Shown here one piece after another: positions 15,467 through 24,009 of a stretch of 36,275 nucleotides of DNA; position 1 is the stretch's first letter; each line of letters opens with the position of its first letter. A program made the position numbers and the translations under genes. Origin of the DNA: Anaerolineae bacterium (GTDB lineage Bacteria; Chloroflexota; Anaerolineae; J036; Brachytrichaceae); NCBI GenBank assembly GCA_947476335.1, contig CANJQH010000033.1, forward strand, positions 1-36,275, read 5' to 3'. A model generated the notes under the pieces. That model made no database searches. It was given only the letters and a program-made list of their open reading frames with translations, and was not told the DNA's origin.

Positions 15467-16813
15467 ATGGCAAAAACGCAATCGCGCGCGGCGCGCAGCA
15501 GGAAAGCCGAAACAGTCGAAGCGCTCACGGACAAAGTCAATACGCATTCGCGGCCCAGTCAGCTGCGTATCACCGACATTCGCACTGCGGTGGTGGCGGC
15601 GAACTACGACTACCCGATCATCCGCATCGATACGAACCAGGGCATTTACGGCATCGGCGAAGTACGCGACGCTGGGCATCGCGAAAATGCGTTGCAGTTC
15701 AAGAGTCGACTGGTTGGGCAGAATCCATGCAACATCGATATGATTTTCCGGGACATGAAGCGTTTCGGGAATTGGGGTCGTGAAGGTGGAGGCGTCAGCG
15801 GCATTGAAATTGCGTTGTGGGATTTGATCGGCAAAGCGTACGGCGTTCCGTGTTACCAGTTCTTCGGCGGAAAGTATCGCGACAAGGTCCGCATTTATGC
15901 GGACACGCCGCATCCGCAGGATACGTCACCGGAAGGCTATGTTGAGCGTGTGCTCGGCCGAAAGAAGCTGGGCATCACGTTTATCAAATTTGACATCGGC
16001 ATGCACTTGCTTGAAGGCATGGCTGGTGTGCGCATCGGTGCGCCAACGAAGCATGAGTATCAGACGGGCAATTGGAACAACGCGCCTGGTTCCGGCACAG
16101 GTGTGCATGTGACGGACAAGGGCATCGCGCGCATGGCCGAAGTCGTTGCCGCAGTGCGCAAGGCGGTGGGCTGGGATACGTCGCTGTGCATCGATCACTA
16201 CGGCCACGGCATGATGACGGTGAAGGAAGTCATTCGCCTTGCTGAGGCTGTCGCACCGTACGGGCTGGCGTGGATGGAAGATCCGGTGCAGTGGCACGAT
16301 GTAGAAGGTCACAAGATGGTGACTGACGCAGTGGACGTGCCGATTGCGGCGGGTGAAGAACTGTATCTTTGGGAAGGATTCCGGCCGTTCATCGAAGAGC
16401 ACGCGGTGGACATTATTCATCCGGATTTGCTCACATCTGGTGGGATGTGGGAGACGAAGAAGATCGCTGACTACGCCGAGCGCTACCAGATTCCCACGGC
16501 GCTGCATTTTGCCGGATCGCCGATTGCGTTCATGGCCAATGTGCATTGTGCTGCGTCGATCTCCAGTTTTGTCGCGCTGGAACATCACGGCTTGGATCTT
16601 CCGTTTTGGGAAGGACTGGTGACTGGCCTGCCGCAGAACTATCTACAGGATGGATATGTAACTGTTCCGGATGCGCCTGGCCTCGGTATAGATTTGAATT
16701 ACGAAGGAATTCGTGCCGGCCTGCGCTCTCCATCAGATTTGTTTGAATCGACGGAGGGATGGAACACGCCGAAGCTTGGCTTCTGGCAGCCGGACTTGCG
16801 CTGGGACCGCTGA
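15467..16813 (+). CDS. Enolase superfamily (mandelate racemase/muconate lactonizing) sugar-acid dehydratase-like
   Basis: A 448-residue enolase-superfamily enzyme with a capping domain (about 33-155) and a modified TIM barrel. Metal ligands are Asp243 (CIDHYGHG), Glu271 (WMEDP) and Glu297 (AAGEELY). His347 (LHFAG), with Asp320 (IHPDLL), forms the base dyad of the mandelate-racemase/acid-sugar dehydratase group. On the second strand, the usual KxK reads K174-F-D176, so only one lysine is present. A basic N-terminal tail of about 30 residues is extra. It starts 66 bp after the amidohydrolase gene and is the last gene of the operon. The dehydratase role is inferred from residues and context. Confidence 0.88.
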   Translation: MAKTQSRAARSRKAETVEALTDKVNTHSRPSQLRITDIRTAVVAANYDYPIIRIDTNQGIYGIGEVRDAGHRENALQFKSRLVGQNPCNIDMIFRDMKRFGNWGREGGGVSGIEIALWDLIGKAYGVPCYQFFGGKYRDKVRIYADTPHPQDTSPEGYVERVLGRKKLGITFIKFDIGMHLLEGMAGVRIGAPTKHEYQTGNWNNAPGSGTGVHVTDKGIARMAEVVAAVRKAVGWDTSLCIDHYGHGMMTVKEVIRLAEAVAPYGLAWMEDPVQWHDVEGHKMVTDAVDVPIAAGEELYLWEGFRPFIEEHAVDIIHPDLLTSGGMWETKKIADYAERYQIPTALHFAGSPIAFMANVHCAASISSFVALEHHGLDLPFWEGLVTGLPQNYLQDGYVTVPDAPGLGIDLNYEGIRAGLRSPSDLFESTEGWNTPKLGFWQPDLRWDR

Positions 16814-16896
16814 TTTTTTTCAGAGTCGTAAGCTGGGCGAGATGAAGAAGGCAACCACTGTTGGTCATTTGATGGATGACGCACTATACAAAAATC

Positions 16897-17008
16897 GTAA
16901 CTACTCAGGCCCAAATCAGTATTTCCCGCCAAACACACTATTCTCTCCCCCGAAGGGGGAGAGAATAGTGTGTTTGGCGTTGGAAAAATAGCTGGCCTGA
17001 GTAGTTAC
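16897..17008. mobile_element. Family B element, copy 4, with perfect target duplication
   Basis: This 112-bp element has ends GTAACTACTCAGGCC and GGCCTGAGTAGTTAC, a perfect 15-bp terminal inverted repeat. The centre is a long hairpin (AACACACTATTCTCTCCCC, loop CGAA, and its complement). Flanking direct repeats CAAAAATC at 16889-16896 and 17009-17016 are identical and touch the element, as expected for a target-site duplication of 8 bp. There is no coding capacity. Confidence 0.9.
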
Positions 17009-17062
17009 CAAAAATCTCCACTGGTGCAATTCGCACTGCATGCAGAATTTCGTGCTTGCGAT

Positions 17063-17243
17063 GGGTGCATTCGCCAAAAGGGGCAAACTTTCGACCGCCG
17101 GCGATCGGCATTGATTGGAATCCTCGAAACGCGCTATCTCCCTCCCCCGAAGGGGAGGGAGATAGCGCGTTTCGAGGGATTTACCAACGATGGGCCGCAC
17201 GCGATAGCGGATGACCAAATCGCTCCTTTTGGCGAATGCACCC
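17063..17243. mobile_element. Family C palindromic element (181 bp)
   Basis: Terminal inverted repeats of 18 bp, GGGTGCATTCGCCAAAAG (17063-17080) and its complement (17226-17243), bound an element whose centre is a perfect 26-bp hairpin (17122-17147 with 17152-17177, loop CGAA). The arms between ends and centre are imperfectly complementary. It is unrelated in its ends to families A and B but shares the C-tract/G-tract apex. Only one copy is in this window. No target duplication is evident. Confidence 0.75.
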
Positions 17244-17282
17244 GAGGAGACGGAGGCGACGAGGGCCGCATAGCATCCATAT

Positions 17283-19133
17283 TCACTCCACTGTGACGCT
17301 CTTGGCGAGGTTGCGTGGCTGATCGACGTCGCAGCCGAGCCGCAGCGCCATGTGATACGCGAGTCGCTGCATTGGAATTGCGGTGAGCATGGGCAGGAGC
17401 AACTCTGGCGCCGGTGGAATTTCGATGACGTGATCGGCCTTGGCGCGTATGACTTCGTCGCCGCGAGTGATGACGGCGATGACTGTGCCGCCGCGCGCGC
17501 GCACTTGTTCGACCTGCGAAACCATCTTCGCGTACACCGAATCCTGCGGCGTGAGGCACACCACGGGCATGTGCTCATCGATTAGTGCGATTGGGCCGTG
17601 TTTCATCTCGCCGGCCGGATAGCCCTCGGCGTGGATGTATGACACTTCTTTGAGCTTGAGCGCGCCTTCGAGCGCAATCGGGTAATTCGGCCCGCGGCCG
17701 AGAAAAAGAAAATGTCGTCGATCGTGAAATCGCTGCGCGAGCTGCTCGTAGATCGGATCCACATCGAGCATGCGACCGACCAGGCCGGGCAGCAGCGCAA
17801 GCGCGCGTGCGCATTCGTGTCCGCGTGCGACGATGCTTGCGTCGCTCGAGCGCTGCGCCAGGAAGCACGCGAGCATGTATTGATCGACGAGTGAAGCGAG
17901 GAAAGTTTTTGTGCTGCACACACCGATCTCGGGGCCGGTGCGCATGGCAATCGTCGCATCCGCGGCGCGTTCGGCCTGTGATCCGACAGAATTGACGATC
18001 GACCAGACGCGTGCGCCCTTGTTCCGTCCTTCGCTCATGGCGGCGAGCGTGTCGGCGGTCTCACCGCTTTGCGTGATGCCGAGCACGACTTCGCCGGGCT
18101 GCAGCAGCGGATCGCGATAGCGAAACTCCGAGCCATAGTCCACTTCAGTCGGGATGCGTGCGATCGATTCGAAGAAGAAGCGCCCGACGAGCGCACTGTT
18201 CTTCGATGTGCCGCAGGCGACGGAGAAGATGCGTGTGGGGCGAACGCCGTCGAATCCATTGAGCGTCACTTCTCCGCTTTCGAAATTGACGCGGCCGCGC
18301 AGTGTGTCGGTGACGGCGCGCGCCTGCTCGTGGATTTCCTTTTGCATGAAATGGCGGTATTCGCCTTTTTCGGCGCTGACCGGATCCCATGCGATCGTGA
18401 TGGCGCTGCGCTGCACTGTTGTGCCGTCGAGTTTGCGCAGATCGGTGTGCCATGCATCGATGAGGGCGACTTCGCCGTCTTCGAGAAAAGTGACGCGGCG
18501 TACGTGTTCGAGAATGCCGGGAACATCGGATGCGAGGAATGCTTCGCCGGTGGCTTCGTCGTGGCCGATGGCGACGCCGCCGGCGTGGCCGAGGCGTGCG
18601 GCGATCATACGGCCCGGCACTGCGGTGCACATCATGACGAGGGCGTTGGCGCCGCGCAGCCGGCGCAACACGGCGAAGGCGGCCTGTTCAAAATTCATGC
18701 CACTGCGCATGCGCAGATCGAGCAGATGTGGCACGACCTCGGTGTCCGTTTCGCTGTGAAAGCGCACGCCGGCCTGTTGCAGTTCGGTGTGCAGCTCGAC
18801 GTAGTTTTCGATGATGCCGTTTTGAATGACCGCGATCGTGCCATCCTGATTGAGATGTGGATGTGCATTGGCTTCACTTATGCCGCCGTGTGTCGCCCAG
18901 CGCGTGTGGCCAATGCCCACCTGTTTGTTGCTGGATGAATGCGTCGCCTGGAAATGTGTAAGCTTCGGAAGGAGGTTGGCCAGCTTGCCAGTTGCGCGCT
19001 GCATATCGATTGCGCCTGCATTCAAAATTGCGATGCCGGAGGAGTCGTAGCCGCGATATTCGAGTCGCTGCAGGCCGGAGTAAATGATCGATGCGGCATC
19101 ATTGCCGCCGATGTAGCCGATGATTCCACACAT
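17283..19133 (-). CDS. glmS: Glutamine--fructose-6-phosphate aminotransferase (isomerizing)
   Basis: A 616-residue enzyme that makes glucosamine 6-phosphate from fructose 6-phosphate and glutamine, the first step towards UDP-GlcNAc for cell-wall and surface polymers. It has Cys2 as the glutaminase nucleophile (MCGIIGYIGG), GHTRWATHG and NGIIENY in the glutaminase domain (about 1-230), then two SIS domains with SVACGTSKNSALVG, ITQSGETADTLAA, CSTKTF, FLGRGPNYPIALEGALKLKEVSYIHAEGYPAGEMKHGPIALI and the C-terminal DVDQPRNLAKSVTVE. Length is normal (about 605-615). I saw no glmS ribozyme-like structure upstream, only A/T-rich bases and a family B copy. It is not obviously in an operon. Confidence 0.98.
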   Translation of the reverse strand: MCGIIGYIGGNDAASIIYSGLQRLEYRGYDSSGIAILNAGAIDMQRATGKLANLLPKLTHFQATHSSSNKQVGIGHTRWATHGGISEANAHPHLNQDGTIAVIQNGIIENYVELHTELQQAGVRFHSETDTEVVPHLLDLRMRSGMNFEQAAFAVLRRLRGANALVMMCTAVPGRMIAARLGHAGGVAIGHDEATGEAFLASDVPGILEHVRRVTFLEDGEVALIDAWHTDLRKLDGTTVQRSAITIAWDPVSAEKGEYRHFMQKEIHEQARAVTDTLRGRVNFESGEVTLNGFDGVRPTRIFSVACGTSKNSALVGRFFFESIARIPTEVDYGSEFRYRDPLLQPGEVVLGITQSGETADTLAAMSEGRNKGARVWSIVNSVGSQAERAADATIAMRTGPEIGVCSTKTFLASLVDQYMLACFLAQRSSDASIVARGHECARALALLPGLVGRMLDVDPIYEQLAQRFHDRRHFLFLGRGPNYPIALEGALKLKEVSYIHAEGYPAGEMKHGPIALIDEHMPVVCLTPQDSVYAKMVSQVEQVRARGGTVIAVITRGDEVIRAKADHVIEIPPAPELLLPMLTAIPMQRLAYHMALRLGCDVDQPRNLAKSVTVE

Positions 19134-19150
19134 ATAAAAAATAAAAAGCA

Positions 19151-19265
19151 GTCACTACTCAGGCTGGTCTATTTCCCATTGCAAAACACACTATTGCTCC
19201 CCCAACCTGGAGGGAAGAGCAACAGTGTGTTTCGCGGGAAATATCGACCGAGGCTTGAGTGGTGA
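19151..19265. mobile_element. Family B element, copy 5
   Basis: GTCACTACTCAGGC at the left and GCTTGAGTGGTGAT at the right are diverged family B ends. The inside has AAACACACTATTGCTCCCCC and its near-complement, a B-type hairpin with a decayed apex. It lies upstream of glmS and downstream of the glycosidase gene terminator, so the glmS promoter must lie in or beyond it. Confidence 0.7.
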
Positions 19266-19280
19266 TAAAAAAAGAGAGGA

Positions 19281-19312
19281 AAAAGAAAAACGGCGCGCAT
19301 ATGCGCACCGTT
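19281..19312 (-). terminator. Intrinsic terminator of the SH3/glycosidase gene
   Basis: On the minus strand, ACGGTGCGC and GCGCGCCGT form a 9-bp stem with loop ATAT, followed by TTTTTCTTTTT. It starts about a dozen bases after the stop of the glycosidase-like gene (19324), a classical rho-independent terminator. Confidence 0.85.
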
Positions 19313-19323
19313 CTTCGTGAAGC

Positions 19324-20883
19324 TTACTGAGCGATGGCGGCCTTGATTGAGGCGCACGACGGGCAGGAGCCGTCGGGGCGCAGCAACGAATAGCCGGCCT
19401 GCGGATCGTCGTTGAACTGGCGGAAGTTCCAGTTCCAGAAGATGGCGAGGCGTGCGCGGCCGCTTTGCTTGAGCAGCGACACCAGCTTGCCCGACCATTC
19501 TGCCTGGTTCGCCAGCGTGATGTTGTTGCCCCACGAGAAGCCGCCGGGCAGCGATCCGGCGATGCCGTCTTTTGTCACGTATCCCATCTCGGTGAAGCAA
19601 ATCGGCACTTTGCCGCCGAGTGCGTTGTAGGTCATGTCGAAGGTGCCCCAGAAGTACCACGAGTAATGGTCGCCTGTGGGTCCACCGCTCCGCATATCCG
19701 GCGAGTTCGGGCTGCCGTTGTAGTGGGCTCCCTGGCAGTCCATCCACGCAGCAGCGCCGGTGGCGGCGAGGCGGGCGAGGAACTGGTCGTCGTTGCAGCC
19801 GCCGGCGGTGCAATTCCCGCCGAAGTAACCGGTTGGCGCCGGCGCGCCCGAAATCACGAGCGTGTTCGGATTGGCCGCTTTGATTGCGCCATATGCTTCA
19901 TGCAGCATATTGGCGTAATTTTCAGGGTTGACTTTGCCGTTGCCGCTGCCGCCGTATTCGCGGTCGAGGTTGGGTTCGTTCCACACTTCGATGGCATCGG
20001 CGCCCTGGGCGGCGATGTTGGCCAGAATGCCGGCGAATTCCTTGTGGTAATTGGCGTCGTCGGCGCGGGCGCGGTTGCCCACGGCACCGATCAGCACCTT
20101 TAGGCCGGCACCTTTGAACTGGCCGAGCATGCCGCGCAGATCCGGCGCGCCACCGTCGACGACGACTTGGTACTTGATCCACTTGAGGCCGGAGTCGGTC
20201 ATCAGGTCGAGCCGTTCAGCGCCGTTGACGTGCGCGCCGACTTCGAAGCCGCCGGCCGATTTTGCTGCAACTGGAGCGGCTGCGGGTGCAGCTGCGCCGT
20301 TGAATGTGGTGTAAGCCGCCCACACGTAGGCCTGCTTGCTCTGGAACGTGATGCGCAGCCATTTGCCGTCGGCTGTTTTGGCGTCGGCGGCAACGGACTG
20401 GCTTTTCGTCAGCTGGCCGAGGACTGTGGCGTTCAAGCTTGGCTTGGCGCGCACGTTGAGTGTGTCTGAAGTCACGCTGACATTCTGTCCACTGGCTGCG
20501 GCAGGGGCGGCGGTGGCTGCCGGCGCCGCGGCGGGCGCCGGCGCCGCGGCCACAGTGGCTCCTGCTGTCACCAGCTGGGCAAATACGTAGCCCTGCTTGC
20601 CTTCGAAGGTTACGCGAAACCAGGCGTTGTCAGCGGTCTTGGCATCTGCAACGAGCTTTGCACCCTGCGCAGCGATGCCGATGATCGCATCCGCTGTGCT
20701 GGGCCCGCTGCGAATATTGGCCTGATCGCCGGTGACGGTGAGCTCGACGCCTTGTGCGCGCACAATGGCCGGTGCTGCTGCCAACGCTGCAGTTGTGGGC
20801 GTGCCTGCTGCTAGCAGCAGTGCTGCGGCGAGTCCGACGAACTTACGGGTCGATTTTTTCAACGATTTCAACGAATTCAGCAT
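19324..20883 (-). CDS. Secreted SH3-SH3-glycoside hydrolase-like (clan A) protein
   Basis: A 519-residue exported protein. The signal peptide has KKSTRK then a hydrophobic stretch at about 15-37. Two bacterial SH3 domains (about 46-105 and 133-193; NIRSGPSTAD and NVRAKPSLNA) are separated by Ala-Pro-rich linkers. A TIM-barrel glycosidase-like domain (about 210-519) follows, with Glu303 in EVWNEPN as likely acid/base and Glu432 in CFTEMGY as likely nucleophile, the clan GH-A arrangement. Cys-Gly pairs (GGNCTAGGC) and Trp-rich segments suit a carbohydrate-binding extracellular domain. The ATG has a GGAG ribosome-binding site. The substrate is unknown; SH3 domains suggest binding to cell wall or matrix. 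Confidence 0.85.
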   Translation of the reverse strand: MLNSLKSLKKSTRKFVGLAAALLLAAGTPTTAALAAAPAIVRAQGVELTVTGDQANIRSGPSTADAIIGIAAQGAKLVADAKTADNAWFRVTFEGKQGYVFAQLVTAGATVAAAPAPAAAPAATAAPAAASGQNVSVTSDTLNVRAKPSLNATVLGQLTKSQSVAADAKTADGKWLRITFQSKQAYVWAAYTTFNGAAAPAAAPVAAKSAGGFEVGAHVNGAERLDLMTDSGLKWIKYQVVVDGGAPDLRGMLGQFKGAGLKVLIGAVGNRARADDANYHKEFAGILANIAAQGADAIEVWNEPNLDREYGGSGNGKVNPENYANMLHEAYGAIKAANPNTLVISGAPAPTGYFGGNCTAGGCNDDQFLARLAATGAAAWMDCQGAHYNGSPNSPDMRSGGPTGDHYSWYFWGTFDMTYNALGGKVPICFTEMGYVTKDGIAGSLPGGFSWGNNITLANQAEWSGKLVSLLKQSGRARLAIFWNWNFRQFNDDPQAGYSLLRPDGSCPSCASIKAAIAQ

Positions 20884-21189
20884 GCTTTACTCCATTTATG
20901 GACAACTATTCAGCTTTGTGTCAGCAGTTTCTGCGAAACACGCCAGGAAATCGACTGATCTGCGTAGTTGCTTTTATACCGTGTCTTGCTCTCTTTGCCC
21001 TGTCTTCTTCTCCGAATCACATCGTCTCTTTTCGTCTCTCTTCGTCTCTCGTCATCTCTCGTCATCTCTCGTCATCTCTCGTCTCCCGAATAGACGAATA
21101 GAGAGAAGGGATGTTGCGTTAGTGTGTTAGAAGAGGTAAGAAATTGCGTATTTCACGATGAGAAGTTGACTAGCCTGAGCAATACACTT
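20884..21189. other. Gene-free region upstream of the glycosidase gene
   Basis: This 306-bp stretch between two minus-strand genes contains a 10-bp period pyrimidine-rich tandem (units like GTCATCTCTC, 21031-21087) followed by a purine-rich partner (GACGAATAGAGAGAAGGG), so an imperfect hairpin can form. Near 21136-21182 it carries words of a decayed family B end (TATTTCACGATGAG, GACTAGCCTGAGCA). I see no gene. The promoter of the glycosidase gene should lie near 20890-20940, but I cannot place it with confidence. Confidence 0.5.
21031..21087. repeat. 10-bp pyrimidine-rich tandem repeat
   Basis: Five full units (two TTCGTCTCTC, three GTCATCTCTC) and a partial sixth. A purine-rich near-complement follows. 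It is a simple slippage-type repeat with strong strand bias. Confidence 0.8.
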
Positions 21190-22581
21190 TTACAGATATT
21201 TTTCGACTGCCCAGCCGCCTTCACGAACGACCGGAACATGCAGCGCATCAGCTGCAGGATCGAAGAATAGTTTATTGTTTCCGTTCAACGCGTCCACAAC
21301 GTCACCCATCCAATCTGCCAACGCTACCGGACGTCCAAGTGCCTGAGCGACCTGCATCGGCGACCAGTCATCGAGGGCGATGCCTTCCGGGTGATCAAAC
21401 ATAATGCGCGGCAGTATCAGAATGTCCCCAAGATTATCACGGCTGCGCAGTGCGGCCACGACGTCGGCGGCGGGCAGCAGACCGGCGACGGTGATAGTGT
21501 CGCCGAGCAGTTGATTCGTCACTGGGACCACGTCGATTTGCAGACCGGCGTCGGTGGCGAGTTCATCGGCGGCAGCTTGCAGCGTAGGCGCGAAGAGCGT
21601 TGCTGTGGCCAGCGTAGCGCTGCGATAGCGCGGTGCTGCGGCGAGCTCGGGCACTTCGCTGCGTCGGACTTTGCGCCATTCGTCGAGGAAATCGCGCACC
21701 ATACCAAGGCCGTTTTCCTGCAGCGACAAACCGTCGTAGCTGCGTTTTCCTGGCAGCTTGACGTCGCCGACGAGATACCACTCGTCCGTGGCGTGTATGA
21801 AGCGTGCGCCGAAGCGCTCCTGAAATTCGTGTTGCCATGCGTGCACTTGCTTGAGTACGGCGCGCGCTTCGGCAGCGTTGTGCGAGCGTTTGCCGTACTT
21901 GTGATGGCGCGTCAACCCAACGGGCACGATTGTGGCGCTCTGCACGCCGGGGTACAGCGCGGCCAGCGCCTGCACGCTTTCAATCAAGTGGTCGCCATCG
22001 TTTAAACCTGGTGTGACGACGAGTTGTGTATGTGCCTGGATGCCGTGTGAATTGAGCCAGCGCAGTTGCTGCAGCACGTCCGGCGCGTTTGGATTGCGCA
22101 GGCATTGTCGGCGCGTTTCCACGTCCGTCGCATGCACCGATACATAGAGTGGTGAGAGGCGCTGTTCAGCGAGGCGATCCCAATCTTCCTGCGCGAGGTT
22201 GGTCAGCGTGACATAGTGGCCGAAGAGGAAGGAGTATCGGTAATCGTCGTCTTTGATATAGAGCGTGCGGCGCATGCGGGGCGCGTTCTGCAGCACGAAG
22301 CAGAACGGGCACAAATTGTTGCAGCGCCGGATGTCGATGTCGAAGGTGGGGTGGTCGAATTCGATGCCGAGTTCCTGACCTTCTTCGCGCACTACTTGTG
22401 CGCAGGCTGTGATGCCGTTGCGCTCGTATTCGAATTCAAGCTGCGCTTCGGCGGCGTAGAACTGTGCATCAATCACGTCGCGCAATGCGTGGCCGTTGAT
22501 TGTGCGAAGTGTGTCGCCGGGCTGCAGGCCGGCGGTGGCGGCAGCGGATTCAGGTTCGATCGCTTTGATCAGCCCGCTCAT
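21190..22581 (-). CDS. DUF512 domain-containing radical SAM/PDZ protein
   Basis: A 463-residue protein with an N-terminal PDZ domain (about 1-65, LQPGDTLRTINGHAL), a radical-SAM-like barrel with the cysteine motif Cys87-x3-Cys91-x2-Cys94 (RCNNLCPFCFV), and a C-terminal DUF512 domain (about 260-460). It includes HATDEWYLVGD and GITVAGLL-like segments. It belongs to the family of putative radical SAM enzymes common in cyanobacteria, Firmicutes and Chloroflexota; the reaction is unknown. Its ATG overlaps the plsC stop (4 bp), so it is the last gene of the scpB operon. In many bacteria the family sits beside der, which here lies 11 kb away. Confidence 0.93.
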   Translation of the reverse strand: MSGLIKAIEPESAAATAGLQPGDTLRTINGHALRDVIDAQFYAAEAQLEFEYERNGITACAQVVREEGQELGIEFDHPTFDIDIRRCNNLCPFCFVLQNAPRMRRTLYIKDDDYRYSFLFGHYVTLTNLAQEDWDRLAEQRLSPLYVSVHATDVETRRQCLRNPNAPDVLQQLRWLNSHGIQAHTQLVVTPGLNDGDHLIESVQALAALYPGVQSATIVPVGLTRHHKYGKRSHNAAEARAVLKQVHAWQHEFQERFGARFIHATDEWYLVGDVKLPGKRSYDGLSLQENGLGMVRDFLDEWRKVRRSEVPELAAAPRYRSATLATATLFAPTLQAAADELATDAGLQIDVVPVTNQLLGDTITVAGLLPAADVVAALRSRDNLGDILILPRIMFDHPEGIALDDWSPMQVAQALGRPVALADWMGDVVDALNGNNKLFFDPAADALHVPVVREGGWAVEKYL

Positions 22582-23288
22582 ACTTTTTTCTCCGGCGGTG
22601 CATCCCCGTAGACGCCGCGCATCTCGGCTGGCAGCAGCGCAGCGAGCCGGTACATCGCGTCGAGGGTGAACACCTGCAGCTCAGTACGGTTGATTTTCTT
22701 TCCGTTCGTATTCATTTCGAATGGCTTGCCAAATGTCACCGTGACATCAGCGCGGCGCAGGCGTTTGAGCGCGGGCAGAATATTTTTTGTGCCGACGATG
22801 GCGATCGGCACGACGGGTGTGTTGGTGCGGGTGGCGAGAAAGGCAAAGCCTTCCTGCGCGGGAATCAGTGCGCCTGTTTTGCTGCGCGTTCCCTCGGGCG
22901 AAATCAGCACCAGGCCGCCTTCACGCAGCACTTCGGCTGCTGAGCGAATCGCCTGCACGTCGACCGATCCGCGATGTACGGGGATGGTGCCGTATGGTTC
23001 GACCATCCAGCGTGTGCGCAGGTCTTCGAAGGTTTCAACTTTGGCCATGGCGACGATCGATCTGTGCACACCGATGAGCACCAGGAATGGATCGGCCCAT
23101 GATACGTGGTTGATCATGAGAATTGCGGGTCCGTGCATGGGCACATTTTGCAAGTCGATGAAGCGCAGGCGCAGCAGCAGGCGGCCGAGGATGCGCATCA
23201 GCACATTAAAGAAGCCGCGCAGGGGTGCGCGCTTATTCCAGTGCCAGCGCTGTTTGAACGTTGATTTTGTACCTTCAACCTGCATCAA
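22578..23288 (-). CDS. plsC: 1-acyl-sn-glycerol-3-phosphate acyltransferase
   Basis: A 236-residue membrane-associated acyltransferase that makes phosphatidic acid from lysophosphatidic acid. The HX4D catalytic motif is His61 to Asp66 (NHVSWADP). The substrate-binding segment GTIPVHRG and the LISPEGTRSKTG motif follow in the right order. A hydrophobic N-terminal helix region is at about 25-42. The ATG at 23288 (or the adjacent ATG at 23285) overlaps the end of cmk by about 14 bp, and its stop overlaps the DUF512 start. It is part of the five-gene minus-strand operon. Confidence 0.95.
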   Translation of the reverse strand: MMQVEGTKSTFKQRWHWNKRAPLRGFFNVLMRILGRLLLRLRFIDLQNVPMHGPAILMINHVSWADPFLVLIGVHRSIVAMAKVETFEDLRTRWMVEPYGTIPVHRGSVDVQAIRSAAEVLREGGLVLISPEGTRSKTGALIPAQEGFAFLATRTNTPVVPIAIVGTKNILPALKRLRRADVTVTFGKPFEMNTNGKKINRTELQVFTLDAMYRLAALLPAEMRGVYGDAPPEKKV

Positions 23289-23970
23289 CTACCTCGCGAA
23301 TGAGAGCCAGTACACGGGTGATGGTTTCCTGCACAGACATGCCGGTGCAGTCGAAGATGAGTGCGTCATCGGCTGGGCGCAGTGGTGAGACGGCGCGTGA
23401 AGAATCGCGCGCGTCGCGCTCGCGCACGTCGGCGAGGACGCGTTCGTAGTCTATGGTGTCGCCTTTGGCAATGAGTTCGGCATGCCGGCGGCGGGCGCGT
23501 TCTTCGGCCGAGGCGATCAGGTAAATCTTTGCGTCGGCGTTCGGCAGCACTACCGTGCCGATGTCACGGCCGACCATGATGATGTGGCCGGGTGCGGCGA
23601 TGCGTTGTTGCTGGCGCACCATTTCTTCACGCACTGCGGCGTGGCGGGCCACGGCTGATACGAGCGCTTCGACGTCTTTCGCGCGCAGCACCCAGGTGAC
23701 GTCCTCGCCGTCCAGCAGAATCGTGTATTGCCGGCCGTCGTCGATGGTCGGTGGCAGCACTTCGATGTGTAGGCGATGGGCGAGTGCGGCGAGCGCTTCG
23801 CCGTCTTCGTGCGAGATCGTCAGGCGCAGCGCTGCGAGCGCGACGGCGCGGTACATGACGCCGGTGTCGAAATACAGGAAGCCGAGCTGCGCGGCGAGGG
23901 CGGCGCCCACCGTGCTCTTGCCGGAGCCTGCCGGTCCATCGATGGCGACGGTGCTGATGGGATTTGGCAT
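23275..23970 (-). CDS. cmk: Cytidylate kinase
   Basis: A 231-residue cytosolic nucleotide kinase (CMP/dCMP to CDP/dCDP). It has the P-loop GPAGSGKST (12-20), YFDTGVMYRAVAL (phosphate acceptor region), VARHAAVREEMVRQQQRIA and MVGRDIGTVVLPNADAKIYLIAS with the lid ARRRHAEL. Length fits the family (about 220-230). A 39-bp gap separates it from the pseudouridine synthase gene and contains a 7-bp hairpin (CGGCGAA/TTCGCCG, 23985-24003). It overlaps plsC. Confidence 0.97.
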   Translation of the reverse strand: MPNPISTVAIDGPAGSGKSTVGAALAAQLGFLYFDTGVMYRAVALAALRLTISHEDGEALAALAHRLHIEVLPPTIDDGRQYTILLDGEDVTWVLRAKDVEALVSAVARHAAVREEMVRQQQRIAAPGHIIMVGRDIGTVVLPNADAKIYLIASAEERARRRHAELIAKGDTIDYERVLADVRERDARDSSRAVSPLRPADDALIFDCTGMSVQETITRVLALIREVVDAG

Positions 23971-24009
23971 GTCCAGAGAATGTGCGGCGAATCTGCTTCG
24001 CCGGGATTG

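Larger units (their letters stand above)
16814..17282. other. Gene-free region holding two mobile palindromic elements
   Basis: This 469-bp gap between the dehydratase-like gene and glmS (convergent) has a T-run just after the upstream stop (ATTTTTTTC), one family B copy (16897-17008) and one family C copy (17063-17243). I see no open frame with family character and no RNA gene. The two palindromes may serve as transcript ends for both convergent genes. Confidence 0.6.

Noticed and set aside
19134..19323. glmS ribozyme or riboswitch upstream of glmS
   Set aside because: The glmS leader side is A/T-rich and then a family B element. I see no ribozyme core, and the stem-loop at 19281-19312 belongs to the terminator of the gene upstream.
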